Below, piece by piece: positions 54,472-64,000 of a stretch of DNA of 64,000 nt; positions within the stretch are counted from its first letter, which is position 1, and every line of letters begins with the position of its first letter. This DNA comes from Spinellus fusiger (taxonomy: Eukaryota > Mucoromycota > Mucoromycetes > Mucorales > Phycomycetaceae). Where the stretch lies: positions 217,956 to 281,955 of the forward strand of contig JALLLS010000047.1 of assembly GCA_025094145.1 (NCBI GenBank), written 5' to 3'. Position numbers and translations under genes: made by a program. The notes beneath the pieces were generated by a model. That model was not told where the DNA came from and did no database searches. It was given only the letters and a program-made list of their open reading frames with translations.

Positions 54472-57400
54472 ATGACCTTCATTACCAACAGCAGAGTTGT
54501 CATTGCCTCCCTCTATTTGCCATGGACAGTGGATTCCCAGCAGCCGCGTGCAGAGACGTCGTTGTTCTTACAGGATCCTCCTATAAAAGGATCCCCCAAT
54601 CTCATTGAAACCCTTGCTGCCCAACAAAAAAAGAGAGCCGTGGCTATGGACGCTGAGTTTTTTCATGCCGCCCCACCCCCACCCTCTACAGACTGGACCA
54701 TCAAACCGTGTCCTTCTGGTAATATTGGACTGCAGAATGCCATTCATGCTACACGCCATCGTGTCAAGGATCTGCTGTGGGTGGGCACTCCAGGGATGGT
54801 GACGGATCCTCTCTCTACAGAACAGAAACACGCTATTACTGCTCTGTTGGGAGACTATGGTGCTTATCCTGTCATAGTCTCTGGTGCTGTGTGGGAGGGA
54901 CACTACAACCGATACTGTAAACAGGTAGGGCGTGCATTTGTGCATTTGTGCATTTGTACATTTGTGCATTTGAAAAAAAAAAATAGGGCTGTGTGTAGGC
55001 AACAGGCTGGATGGATTAATTTATGCTTGTATCTGTGTTCATGGATATATGTGGGTGTGCTTAGGTGCTTTGGCCCTACTTCCATTATGTGGTGCAGGCG
55101 GACATCCAAAACTCAATGTATCAAAAGGCAGCGTGGGAAGCGTACTGTGCTCTGAACCAGAAATTTGCAGATGCCATTGTGAAGCATTACCATCCAGGCG
55201 ATATTAGTAAGTGACGTGCTGTGGTGGAGTCAGCTGACCATGGATTAGTATGGGTCAATGATTATCACTTGATGCTTGTGCCTGGGATGCTACGAAAGGC
55301 ACTTCCAGGGGCTATCATTGGCTTCTTTCTCCACATTCCATTTCCCAGCTCCGAATTGTTCCGTTGTCTGCCCAGTAAGTGAAGAAAAGGGTAGCAGCAG
55401 TAGCAGCAGCAGTAAAGAATACATCTTCCCCTGATTCATTAAAAAAAAACTCACCCTTCAAAGCCAGGAAAGAACTGCTAGAGGCCATGCTGCAGTCGGA
55501 TCTGATCGGATTCCAGACCTACTCTTTTGCAAGACACTTCCTACAGACATGTGCTCGTATTCTCTCTCTTGATGCTACTCCCTCGGGCATTCAAATGGAC
55601 TCACATTATGTGTCTGTGGGGATCTATCCAATTGGCATTGATGTAGAAGCACTCAACAAGAAAAGGTGAGATGTTTAAGGTGTCCACTAATAATAATAAT
55701 AATAAAAGACAAGAGGCAGATGTGTTGCGTTGGGTGGCCATGCTCAAGGAGAAGTATGCAGGAAAGAAGCTTATTGTGGCCCGTGATAAGCTGGATTACA
55801 TTAAAGGAGTCCGCCAGAAGCTATTGGCCTTTGAGCATTTCCTGATCCATCATCCTGAATGGCAGGGACAAGTAAGTACTAGAGAGGATCCTTCATGGAA
55901 AACAAAAAACAAAAACAAAAACAATGGATCTCAACCACTGAATCCTATTAGGTGGTGTTGATCCAAATTGCCCTCTCAACAGCAGAACAGAATGAAATGA
56001 GAGCTCATATTTCAGATGTGGTGTCCAGAGTCAATTCAAAGTTCAGCAATATCTCCTACCAGCCCATCGTGTTTCTTCACCAGGACATTGCCTTTTCAGA
56101 ATACTTGGCACTGCTGACATGTGCAGATGCATCTCTTATCACACCCCTCAGAGATGGCATGAATCTGACATCTCATGAGTACATTGTCTGTCAGGAGAAT
56201 CATTATGGGCCTTTGGTTCTGAGTGAGGTAAGAAAGAGGGCGTTGTGTTGAGGGACTCACACAAGGGAATGGACAGTTCACAGGTACCTATGGAAGTTTC
56301 GGTGCCTGTCTACGTGTCAATCCATGGGACTACAAGGTAATGAGAGAGATGGGTAGGCAATAGACTCATATAGGAATAGCAAGTGGGTGACTGTATTCAT
56401 GAAGCCCTGTCTATGGGAGAAGAGGAAAAGACAGAGCGGTGGAAGGTAAGAAAACAGAGCCACCCACCATTCAACCAACATCCAGGAATTGTACAAAAGC
56501 ATTGCTGCCAACTCAGGTAACCTATTCTATTCACTGTGCATGATGCATGATGACTTATAATAGAATAGCTCATACGTGGGCAAGTAGTATTATGGAGGAC
56601 TTGTCCAAGGTAAATATCCAAAGCAGTTGGGAAGAGACTCTTCTCTGTAATGACCATGATGCAGGTACACGACGCCACCTCCCGACGGTTTTCTGCTCAA
56701 ATCCCTCCACTAGACATGGATGCATTAAAACAGGCCTATGCCACCAGCCAGAAGCGTGTGTAAGGCCATTCCCTCTTCTTTCATGAACATGTCTAAGGAG
56801 TATTTGATTAGGTTCCTGTTTGATTATGGTGGTACGCTTGTGCCGCATGGTCAATCCACGGGATCGGATGCACTCGCACGTCTTGTATGCGTATTGGAGA
56901 CCCTTGCTAGTGATCCAAAAAGCTCGGTCTATATTCTATCAGGGCGGACAAAAGTGAATGTAGAACGTGATCTTGGAGGCATCCCCAACCTGGGATTAAG
57001 GTAAGTGCTGGACTATAGGAAGGAGAGATTGTTCACTCAAGGACCTCTCTTTTCTTTTCTTTTTCTATATATGTATATATAATACATAAAAACAAATAGT
57101 GCTGAGAACGGGTTCTACCTCAAGTCACAGCAAGATGGATGGCAAAAGTTGTTTAGCAAGGTGGATCTGTCATGGAAGCCAGCTGTGTTGGAGGTAAATG
57201 AGAAGTGTTGACATGCTCTTATAGGTGTATGTCAGATATTTCAATATTATACAGAACGAACGCCTGGGGCTTCTATTGAAGTGAAGGATGTATCTGTGGT
57301 TTGGGTAATAGACACTAGTTAGAATGCATCCCACTTTGAGTGTTATTGACTTTGCTATTCATGGGTAGCATTATCGGACAGCAGGTCAAGATGCAAGTTA

Positions 57401-57846
57401 TGTGTAAGTAGCAGTAGTGATTGGAATTGAAAGATGTCTAATAGAAAGTACTAGGGCATGGTTGGCAGCAGAATGCCAGAATCACCTTGCTGATCTTGTG
57501 AATAAGAACTTTGCTGTTCATATTGTGACAGGCAATACTAACATTGAAGTAAGCAGAATAGATCTTAATAATGAAAGGAATCTTTCTCATACTCCAGGAT
57601 GCATAGGTGCTTCCTAATGACATCAACAAGAGTGTCATTGCGAATCGAGTGCTGCAAGACATTCAGCCTGATTTTGTCCTTTCTATTGGAGATGATCGCT
57701 CGGATGAAGACATGTTTGCTCTTCTGAATAAGCAGGAGATGCCCCATGTCGTTACTTGTACAGTTGGATCTCGCAGTACAGAAGCCAAGTACTTTATTCC
57801 CAATGTGCAAAGTGTTCTAACAACATTAGAACACTTAAGCTCTTGA
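54472..57846 (+). CDS. TPS/TPP-domain trehalose protein, probably regulatory (Tps3/Tsl1 or class II type)
   Basis: Seventeen exons: 54472-54924, 55065-55206, 55249-55374, 55464-55665, 55709-55871, 55952-56227, 56277-56336, 56380-56445, 56486-56516, 56569-56609, 56665-56759, 56812-57000, 57100-57193, 57236-57304, 57369-57403, 57455-57548 and 57607-57846, 791 aa. The GT20 synthase domain shows WVNDYHLMLVPGMLR, FFLHIPFPSSELFRCLP, ARDKLDYIKGVRQKL and LRDGMNLTSHEYI. The HAD phosphatase domain follows with FDYGGTLV, ILSGRTK, AENGFYLK and GDDRSDEDMF. Motif I of a working phosphatase is DxDGTL; here the second Asp is Gly (DYGGTL), which should abolish trehalose-6-phosphate hydrolysis. The N-terminal GG donor loop of active synthases is also not recognisable. 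It therefore likely acts as a regulatory subunit of the trehalose synthase complex. A 19-residue longer start exists at 54415. Confidence 0.88.
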
Positions 57847-58183
57847 TTCTATTCTACTGTCATCCATTATATCTATATAAATACATATATAAATATATCT
57901 ATCTGGGAAGTAGACAGTGTTGTTCTAACTTTTAGTATACACAAACTACTGATGTTTATCCAGGAGAATGCCATTACTCCAAGTTGGTGTCCTTTTCACT
58001 CTTCTCTCTATCTTTTGCAGTAGCCTTTTTTTTTCTTCTTTTTTTCTTCTCAAGAAACAAAGAAAGAAAGAAAGAAAATTCGCTGGCTGAGTATTTATGA
58101 TGTGGTTCTCTATGGATTCTTTTCTCTTTTCACCCATCTCTTCCATGGCACACACTCTTATTTTGACATGGTGCCGTTGATTA
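57847..58183. other. Intergenic region, nothing recognised
   Basis: About 340 bp between the trehalose gene and the mariner-like element; contains A/T homopolymers. The last 60 bp resemble part of a direct repeat found downstream of the element (60198-60375). Confidence 0.5.
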
Positions 58184-58210
58184 TACAGTGCGGCTGGTAA
58201 ATAGTGTCCG

Positions 58211-58241
<31 letters not shown>

Positions 58242-60162
58242 TTAATGGCGGTTTGCTATCAAATAATTGTCATTTTCAAAATTTCATTTTCTCTCAATTA
58301 ATTTATACTAATGAGTATTGTTGAGAGTGTTGAGAAATTTGACCCGTACATCCCAAGAGACATTGCTATTGTAGAAATTAGAATAATCTAGCATAGTCTG
58401 AAAAAGTATATAAGTGGTTGTAATTATTGTAGTCTATAGTGAGAAACACAACTCTTTTTATTACCAAACACACCTCTTGTTTTGAGTATTTTATGAACAG
58501 TATGATAAATAACACGTTTTTTTTATTTTTATTTTATTTTAAATATATGAAGATGAAGGAGTTTTAGATCCAATGAAAGGCATATTGACTGAAACCAGTG
58601 ACCCAAACATAGTACTTACTTGAAACCATAACAAGTCAAAAGTTCTACTTAAGTCTCAAGCCAGCAGAGAAAGAAATTACACCATAAGACACATTACATA
58701 AATCTGTGGAAGTTGCCAAACGAATTGTCAATGGCGCCTACAAAGACTACAATGACCAGACCAGAGAGGTATTCATTGATCAAATGATTAAAGGTCCTAT
58801 GGAGAGAGAAAAAGTGACCTTGCATGCAAAGGATCTTGGAATAAGCCCTCGTACAGCTATGCGTTGGTGGAAGCACTACGAGGAAACCAGGGAAGTAGCT
58901 TATAAGAAGTTGCAAAGAAATCCAGGTCGAACCAGTTCCTTTACTCTTGAGTATGAGTAGCACATTCAGCAACGAATAGAGAAAGAATCACGGCTTTGTG
59001 CTGATGGTATTATTCATTCTCTGAAATCACAGTTTGAGGACTATAATATCTCAAGGTCTCAAATGAACCACAACTCGAGAAACAACATGTTGATTTCAAT
59101 CAAGAAACCAACCTTTGATCCCAAAGTAAGGAGCTCTGATGACAGTCTACAAAAAAAAGATACGAATGGTTTATAAAGTGGAAGGACACAGATCTGGATT
59201 ATACTAAGAATTGTATCTTTATTGATAAGGGTGGAATTAACATCATCATGAGAAACAATTGGGCTAGGTCGGCTGTAGGAACACACCTGCCCAAGTAGAA
59301 ATTGAAAGGGTTCGTTCTCCATCCCACACCATTATCGGTGCTATACACTGTATTAGTGTTATTCATATCGTTATGAAAAAACCACCACCCAATAAGAAAA
59401 AAAAACAAAAAGGCCCCAAAAAAACCAAACACCAAAGACAACCAAAAATAAGAAAAGAAAGCTTACAGGAGGCAAAGAGCAAAGAGCAGGTGATATTATC
59501 ATCGAGGAGCCTGCAACAGAGTACATTGATGTTGAGGAGAGTACATCTGTTGAGAATAACACACTAGTAGCAAAGGGTACAACTACTGTTCATTTTGTGA
59601 AGTTTATGAATGAACCTCTTGATAGCATGGACATGGATCAGAGTCTTATGAGCAGCTATCTTGTAATGGATAATTGCACAATTCACAAGCCTTATCCAAT
59701 GATAAGAAAAATCAAGAGTAGAGGTTATAAAACAATATACTTGCCACCTTAATCACCAGAACTAAACTCAACTGAGCAGTCTTGGGCTCTTGTAAAAGGA
59801 AGAATAACGCGCCATAGGTTGATGAATGAAGAGAATCTATTGCAAAGAATTGCAGTTGCATATAACAATGTGTGCTTCAGCAATCTCCAGGGATTCTGTA
59901 GACACTCCAAGCACTAAATCATTCGCTGCTATCACAAGACAGGCTTCTAGTTATCTTCTCTAATCAACATTTCAATTTTCAACTCTATGTAGTATTTGAC
60001 AATCATAGAATGAAACCAACATGTTATATTTTTTAAGAGAGAAAATAAAATTTCGAAAATGACAATTACTTAATAGCAAACCGCCAATTACTTGAGTTAC
60101 CGTCATTTTTTTTTTCATTTTTTCTTCTTTCAAAACGGACACTATTTACCAGCCACACCGTA
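58184..60162 (+). mobile_element. Mariner-like element with long terminal inverted repeats
   Basis: A 1.98-kb element bounded by TA. The ends read TACAGTGCGGCTGGTAAATA (left) and, inverted, TACGGTGTGGCTGGTAAATA (right), continuing with GTGTCCGTTTT. A second conserved block of the terminal repeats (GGCGGTTTGCTAT...TAATTGTCATTTTC) lies about 60-90 bp further in at both ends, giving repeats of roughly 130 bp with variable spacers. The plus strand carries a decayed transposase. Confidence 0.88.
58706..59917 (+). pseudogene. Mariner-like DDE transposase pseudogene
   Basis: Starts MEVAKRIVNGAYKDYNDQTRE with a helix-turn-helix of the type LHAKDLGISPRTAMRWWKHYEET (homeodomain-like). A stop follows YE at 58960. 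Further frames give FIDKGGINII (first Asp; Lys follows where Glu is usual), VMDNCTIHKP (second Asp) and SPELNSTEQSWALVKGRITR (Glu). Frameshifts around 59150-59600 and stops make it non-functional. Confidence 0.8.
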
Positions 60163-60531
60163 ACTTAATAAGACTAAATAATGAATGCAGGCACTATCTC
60201 CCCTTTCCATCCCTAAATCCACGGCACTCTCTCTTGTTTTGATATGTATCCATGGCAATGATAGGGAGAGAAGGTGGCTCATTAATAATGGTTAATACAG
60301 ACACCCTCTTTGCTCCCTTTCCATCCCTAAATCCACGGCACTTTCTCTTATTTTGATATGTATCCATAGTCATCTTTCTATTTATTTATTTATCTATTCT
60401 TTACAAGAATCAATAATAAAAAAAAGACTATGGACTGAGATTCAATATCGTCATTATTTGGATTCCCGACGACTGCAATAAAAGCAGCATGGTATTCGAT
60501 AGCATCTAATGTTATAGACCAAGTAAATAAT
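60163..60531. repeat. Direct duplication of about 55 bp downstream of the mariner-like element
   Basis: The block CCCTTTCCATCCCTAAATCC through TTTTGATATGTATCCAT occurs at about 60199-60254 and again at about 60318-60371 with a few differences. A weaker version (CTTCCATGGCAC...TTTTGACATGG) precedes the transposon at 58140-58172. The rest of this interval is presumed promoter and leader of the Nudix gene. Confidence 0.7.
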
Positions 60532-61898
60532 ATGACAGGATTCCCTGGTAAGATGATAAAAAAAGTGTATAAAGGAGAGGGGTGTGTTGATTGTTTGAGA
60601 AATTTTAATGGAATTCTTATAGAATTAAAGAGAATGCATGAGCAGCTCCAAACAAGAGTACCTAAGCTCTTATTTCCTCCTTCTCTGCCACGACGTGCCT
60701 CAGTAGCTGTCATCTTGCGATGGAAGGCAAACACACCCCACCTTCATGAAGAGAAGGTGTATTTAGAAGAGTTCTTTTCAAAGCATGAAAATGCTAGTAG
60801 TATGGATGGACGTGTCGAAGTGCTTTATATGTTGAGAGCCACTCGGGCCACGGATAAGTAAGTCAAGCCAAAGAAAGAAAGAAAGAAAGAAAGAAAGAAT
60901 CTTATAGGCTCAGATGGTCAGGCCATGTTGGATTTCCTGGTGGTAAAGAGGAAAAAAACGAAACCGACTATGAGACTGCTGTGAGAGAAGTCAAAGAGGA
61001 AGTTGGGTTAGATTTGACTACTAGTGATTTTGCTAGTCTTGGCAAATTGGATTGTAGAGAGATCAAGACTTATGAGAACAAACTTCTCATGGTGCTGACA
61101 CCCTTTGGTAGGGACAGGAAGCAAGAGAAGAAAAAGACAAAAGAACAAACATGAAGACTGACTTGTATCCATATCTTACAGTGTTTCTTCAATTGGCACA
61201 AGAAACACCTGCATTAACACTGCAGTCTTCAGAAGTAACTGCAGTAGAATGTAAAGTGTCATCTTCTGTTCTGTTCTTATGACTTATCCTGGGTATTTAG
61301 GGGTTCCACTGTCCTTCTTCTTGTCAGCAACACCTTCTCAGTATGAATTTGTTGCTGAGAAAGTGGCCCCAAGAGTGATAGGAAAGAAAGTAAAGAATCC
61401 TATTGCACAGAGTGTACTAGGAAATGTTACCTTTCCATCTATTGTGTTGCCCTCTGATACCCATTTCTTCCGTTTATGGGGTATTACCCTGCGCATTACT
61501 CAAGAGGTGTTAGATTTGACACAGCCTTGTCCAAAGGGGAGGCCTTCGTGGAGAGATATTCACCCATCAAAAGAAGCCCTCCCATTTATGATACTCTGTA
61601 GAACACCACCCACATTCAATAGCAAGGACCTTGCATTCTTCTTCTGGTTATTTCATCGCATTTCTCTCTACAAGACACCTCTTCCTGACAAGTAAGTAAC
61701 AAACACAAAGAGTATGCGTGTTAAACTAACAATGGATGACTGTTTCTTCTTGTTAGTGCATTGGCATGTAAGTTTGCTTATGATAGCACCTATTTTGGTG
61801 CTTTCCAAAAAGCAGTACGTATGAGTCTTTTTGTCCGACTGATAGGAAGTGTGTTGACACTCTACCTTGCCAAGAGACTTTATCAACGACCTATGTAA
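60532..61898 (+). CDS. Nudix hydrolase, NUDT19/NUDT8-like
   Basis: Exons 60532-60857, 60908-61107, 61182-61250, 61301-61691 and 61757-61898 give 375 aa. The Nudix box spans residues 121-143: G-x5-E-x7-REVKEEVGL (starting GKEEKNE), preceded by SGHVGFPGG. The segment RRASVAVILRW before it and the CoA-pyrophosphatase-like context suggest hydrolysis of CoA derivatives or another nucleoside diphosphate, but the substrate is not certain. The C-terminal 30 residues are hydrophobic and basic (SLFVRLIGSVLTLYLAKRLYQ), a possible tail anchor. The start is the first Met of the open frame; an upstream exon cannot be excluded. Confidence 0.85.
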
Positions 61899-62088
61899 TG
61901 CTATGAAGAAGAAAGAAGGATGTATTTATATATGAAGTGATTTATTAAGTAGAATATTTCATGAATGTTCATATCAGCACGAGTAATAAATAAATGCAAT
62001 CTATAAACATGAAATGCAACAACAGAGTGTAGTGTCATTAGAATAGTTACCTTGTAGGAAAACAAAAAGAAGAAATGTTTGGAGAGTT

Positions 62089-63217
62089 TCATACAATAAG
62101 ATCTGTTTCTGCAATAAAACACGTTTCACTATGCTCTATACTGTAGACCAGGGCTTTAAAGCTCACTGGAGAAATGCCAAGGTAATCAAAGCGAGTTTGC
62201 TTATTTTGTAGTCTTGGCAGAAAGGTACGTGCTGCACAAAAAACAACAACAGCATAGATAGAGCCCCCCACAAGATCAATAAGATAGTGATGAGCAAAGT
62301 AAAGGGTGGACCACCAGAGCCAAAGCACATAAAGAGCAGCCCATGGCCATGACTGAGGAAACAAATAAGTCAAAAACAGCATCTCCAGTGTGGCTGATCC
62401 AGAGTGCAGAGAAGGAAAGGCTCCAAACACCACGGGAGAAGTACGAAAGGTGGATCCATAAAGAGACAGTCCAAACAGCTCGTCTATTCTTGTCAATCCC
62501 CCTGCTTCTCCAGGTACAGAATAAGTGGCAGGCATTGAGCCGTAGCTAAGTGCATACCCTAATCATTCGTTATCGTGTCCATACAAGGACCACGGTGTTT
62601 TGTTAGTGTAACACTTGGCAGGAAGGTAATAACTTACAAGGCGATGCATTTGGAAATATCAATTGAGTTAATACGCCACTAATATTCATGTATCCAAAGG
62701 CCTGTCCAAATACAGGAAGACATCCTGGTGGACCATAGTAGAACAAGAGAAGAGAGAGTAGGAAGGGAAATGAGAAATGAAGAACGCCGTAGGGTAGCCA
62801 AGCAAGGACATCCAGTACAGGGTGGGTATATTTTGATAAGATGTCAGAGAGATGAGCACCGTATATAATTTGCTCGAGAGCAGGCAGAACAGTAACAAAG
62901 ATATGCTGGGGTCGGTAGATAGTAGGGATAAATTGGCATGCATAAAAGGTAAGCAGCCAAGTCAATACAGGCGTGGCAGGAAGAATAAAGCGTCGAATGT
63001 AGGGGAGAAATATACATATTGAAAAGAGAAGAATGAGAGAGAGTTGAACCATATAACTGGGATGTTGTATTATCAACAGGTCGAGAATAGCGAATAGACC
63101 GAGGACAATGTATTGAAGATCATACCAAGTCCAAGGATAGTTCTGTGCTTGTTCTGATGATGCATGTAGAATGTGTGCTAGTGATGCGATCCATTCAGTA
63201 GAGGAGCAAAGCGTCAT
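62089..63217 (-). CDS. AUR1: Inositol phosphorylceramide synthase catalytic subunit AUR1
   Basis: Exons 63217-62638 and 62558-62089 give 349 aa (365 if the in-frame ATG at 63265 is used). Several transmembrane helices lie in the first 200 residues. The AUR1/PAP2 signature follows: YGSMPATYSVPGEAGGLTRID, then SPVVFGAFPSLHSGSA with catalytic His245, and FAHHYLIDLVGG with His283 and Asp287 (spacing H-x3-D as in yeast Aur1). The enzyme transfers inositol phosphate from phosphatidylinositol to ceramide in the Golgi and is the target of aureobasidin A. Only one intron, at the exon junction SPW-YALSYG. The C-terminal tail after LPRLQN is cytosolic-like. Convergent with the Nudix gene. Confidence 0.93.
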
Positions 63218-63265
63218 TCTTTGTGAATAAAAGAAGGCTATTATTGAATGAGAAAGAATAGACAA

Positions 63266-64000
63266 AAGAGAGCGATTTTATTTAACCTGCTTTCTATGCA
63301 TTGTGTTCTTTTTGCACGCAGAATGGTACTGAGTGGCAGACGGTGGATATATTTTCTATTTGATAAAGATACAAGTGTTAAAACCACTGAGTACGAAAGC
63401 ACATCCATTTGGGCTTGTTATAAAATATGAGAATTTATTCATATATTTGAAGGTATCTCCTAGTCTATTATATTATTACTAGTGGTGTTATTACTAGTGG
63501 TGTTATTATTATTATTATTAGTGTTATTATTAGTATGATTGTTAGTATGAATTTATAGTAGGTTAGATAGCTTGTTCAATGTAGGAATGATAAAGAGAAT
63601 ACCCAAGCCCCAAGCCAGCCTTTGAAGTGTAAAAGATAGAGAAAAGTATTATTTTCTTATAATAGACTTGAGAAATCAAACTTAATCATTGAAATAGTAT
63701 CTTACAAGCAAGAGATTTGATTGTTTTGTGTGTTATATTTAGATGAATGAGTCCTATAGACTATAAAATAGAGTATACATTAGTAGATACTATTATCATT
63801 TCAATCTATCACTTACTTTGCTGTAAAATAAGAGCTAGTGTATAAGAGATATACTATATTCAGTGAGTTTGTCTACTATCTGTTATGCTATCTGTTCCAA
63901 TTATAACAGTGATGATAAAACAGAGCAGGTGTCTATCATTTATTCTGCATAAATATATTATTTTAATTATACAGTTCAAGTTGACTTTATTATTAGTAGT
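63266..64000. other. Intergenic region, nothing recognised
   Basis: AT-rich DNA upstream of AUR1 running to the window end. Contains (ATT)n and repeated TTATTACTAGTGGTG units at 63473-63525. No gene seen. Confidence 0.55.

Overview
The window is nuclear DNA from a filamentous fungus, most likely an early-diverging Mucoromycota/Mucorales-type species. Genes are rich in short (about 37-100 nt) GT-AG introns, base composition is AT-rich, and the protein set is typical of these fungi. Present are a single-domain TPS/TPP-type trehalose protein, a secreted GH37 trehalase, AUR1, COX19, a BRPF-type PHD-bromodomain-PWWP protein and a DHX40-like helicase. Several degenerate Tc1/mariner families, a LINE and a decayed Fanzor/TnpB-like gene are also present. 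I cannot name the species.

Layout. 1-10 kb: 30-bp tandem repeats, a complete cytochrome P450 (800-2552, +), a first Tc1+LINE composite (3691-5861), and a class I SAM methyltransferase (7952-9130, +). 9.6-14.4 kb is a compact housekeeping block: mitochondrial ribosome recycling factor (-), prolidase-type M24 peptidase (-), RNase H1 (+) and COX19 (+). 14.4-20.2 kb is a transposon graveyard. It holds a Harbinger-like MITE, an internally deleted Tc1 derivative, the inverted copy of the Tc1+LINE composite, a third LINE 3' end, and the remnant of a Fanzor-like RNA-guided-nuclease-type gene. 21.3-36.5 kb is a run of minus-strand genes: DNAJB12-type J-protein, fibrillarin, trehalase, NDUFAF5 and a BRPF/Nto1-like chromatin reader that carries an apparent 1-nt frameshift. 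37.8-40.4 kb: a nucleoplasmin-like-domain protein (+) converges on an uncharacterised 385-aa protein (-). 40.4-44.1 kb is a gene desert with a U2-like RNA segment. 44.2-46.8 kb: DHX40-like helicase (-). 47.4-51.8 kb: tRNA-Arg(UCU), two strong foldbacks, another Tc1 copy, transposase debris and a minisatellite. 51.8-57.8 kb: CAF1/POP2 deadenylase (+), peroxisomal malate dehydrogenase ending in SKL (-), and, head-to-head with it, a 17-exon trehalose synthase/phosphatase-like protein (+). 58.2-60.2 kb: a 1.98-kb mariner-like element with long inverted repeats. 60.5-63.2 kb: a Nudix hydrolase (+) and AUR1 inositol-phosphorylceramide synthase (-).

Functional links. The window contains both a trehalose breakdown enzyme (secreted trehalase) and a probable regulatory trehalose-synthase subunit. 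The latter shares a short promoter, with a palindromic CRE, with a peroxisomal MDH of glyoxylate/beta-oxidation metabolism. Mitochondrial functions recur (RRF, COX19, NDUFAF5).

Exon coordinates were obtained by hand from reading frame, splice consensus and remembered family conservation. Every exon chain closes in frame except the BRPF-like gene, which needs one extra base. No database search was possible, so family names rest on recognised motifs.
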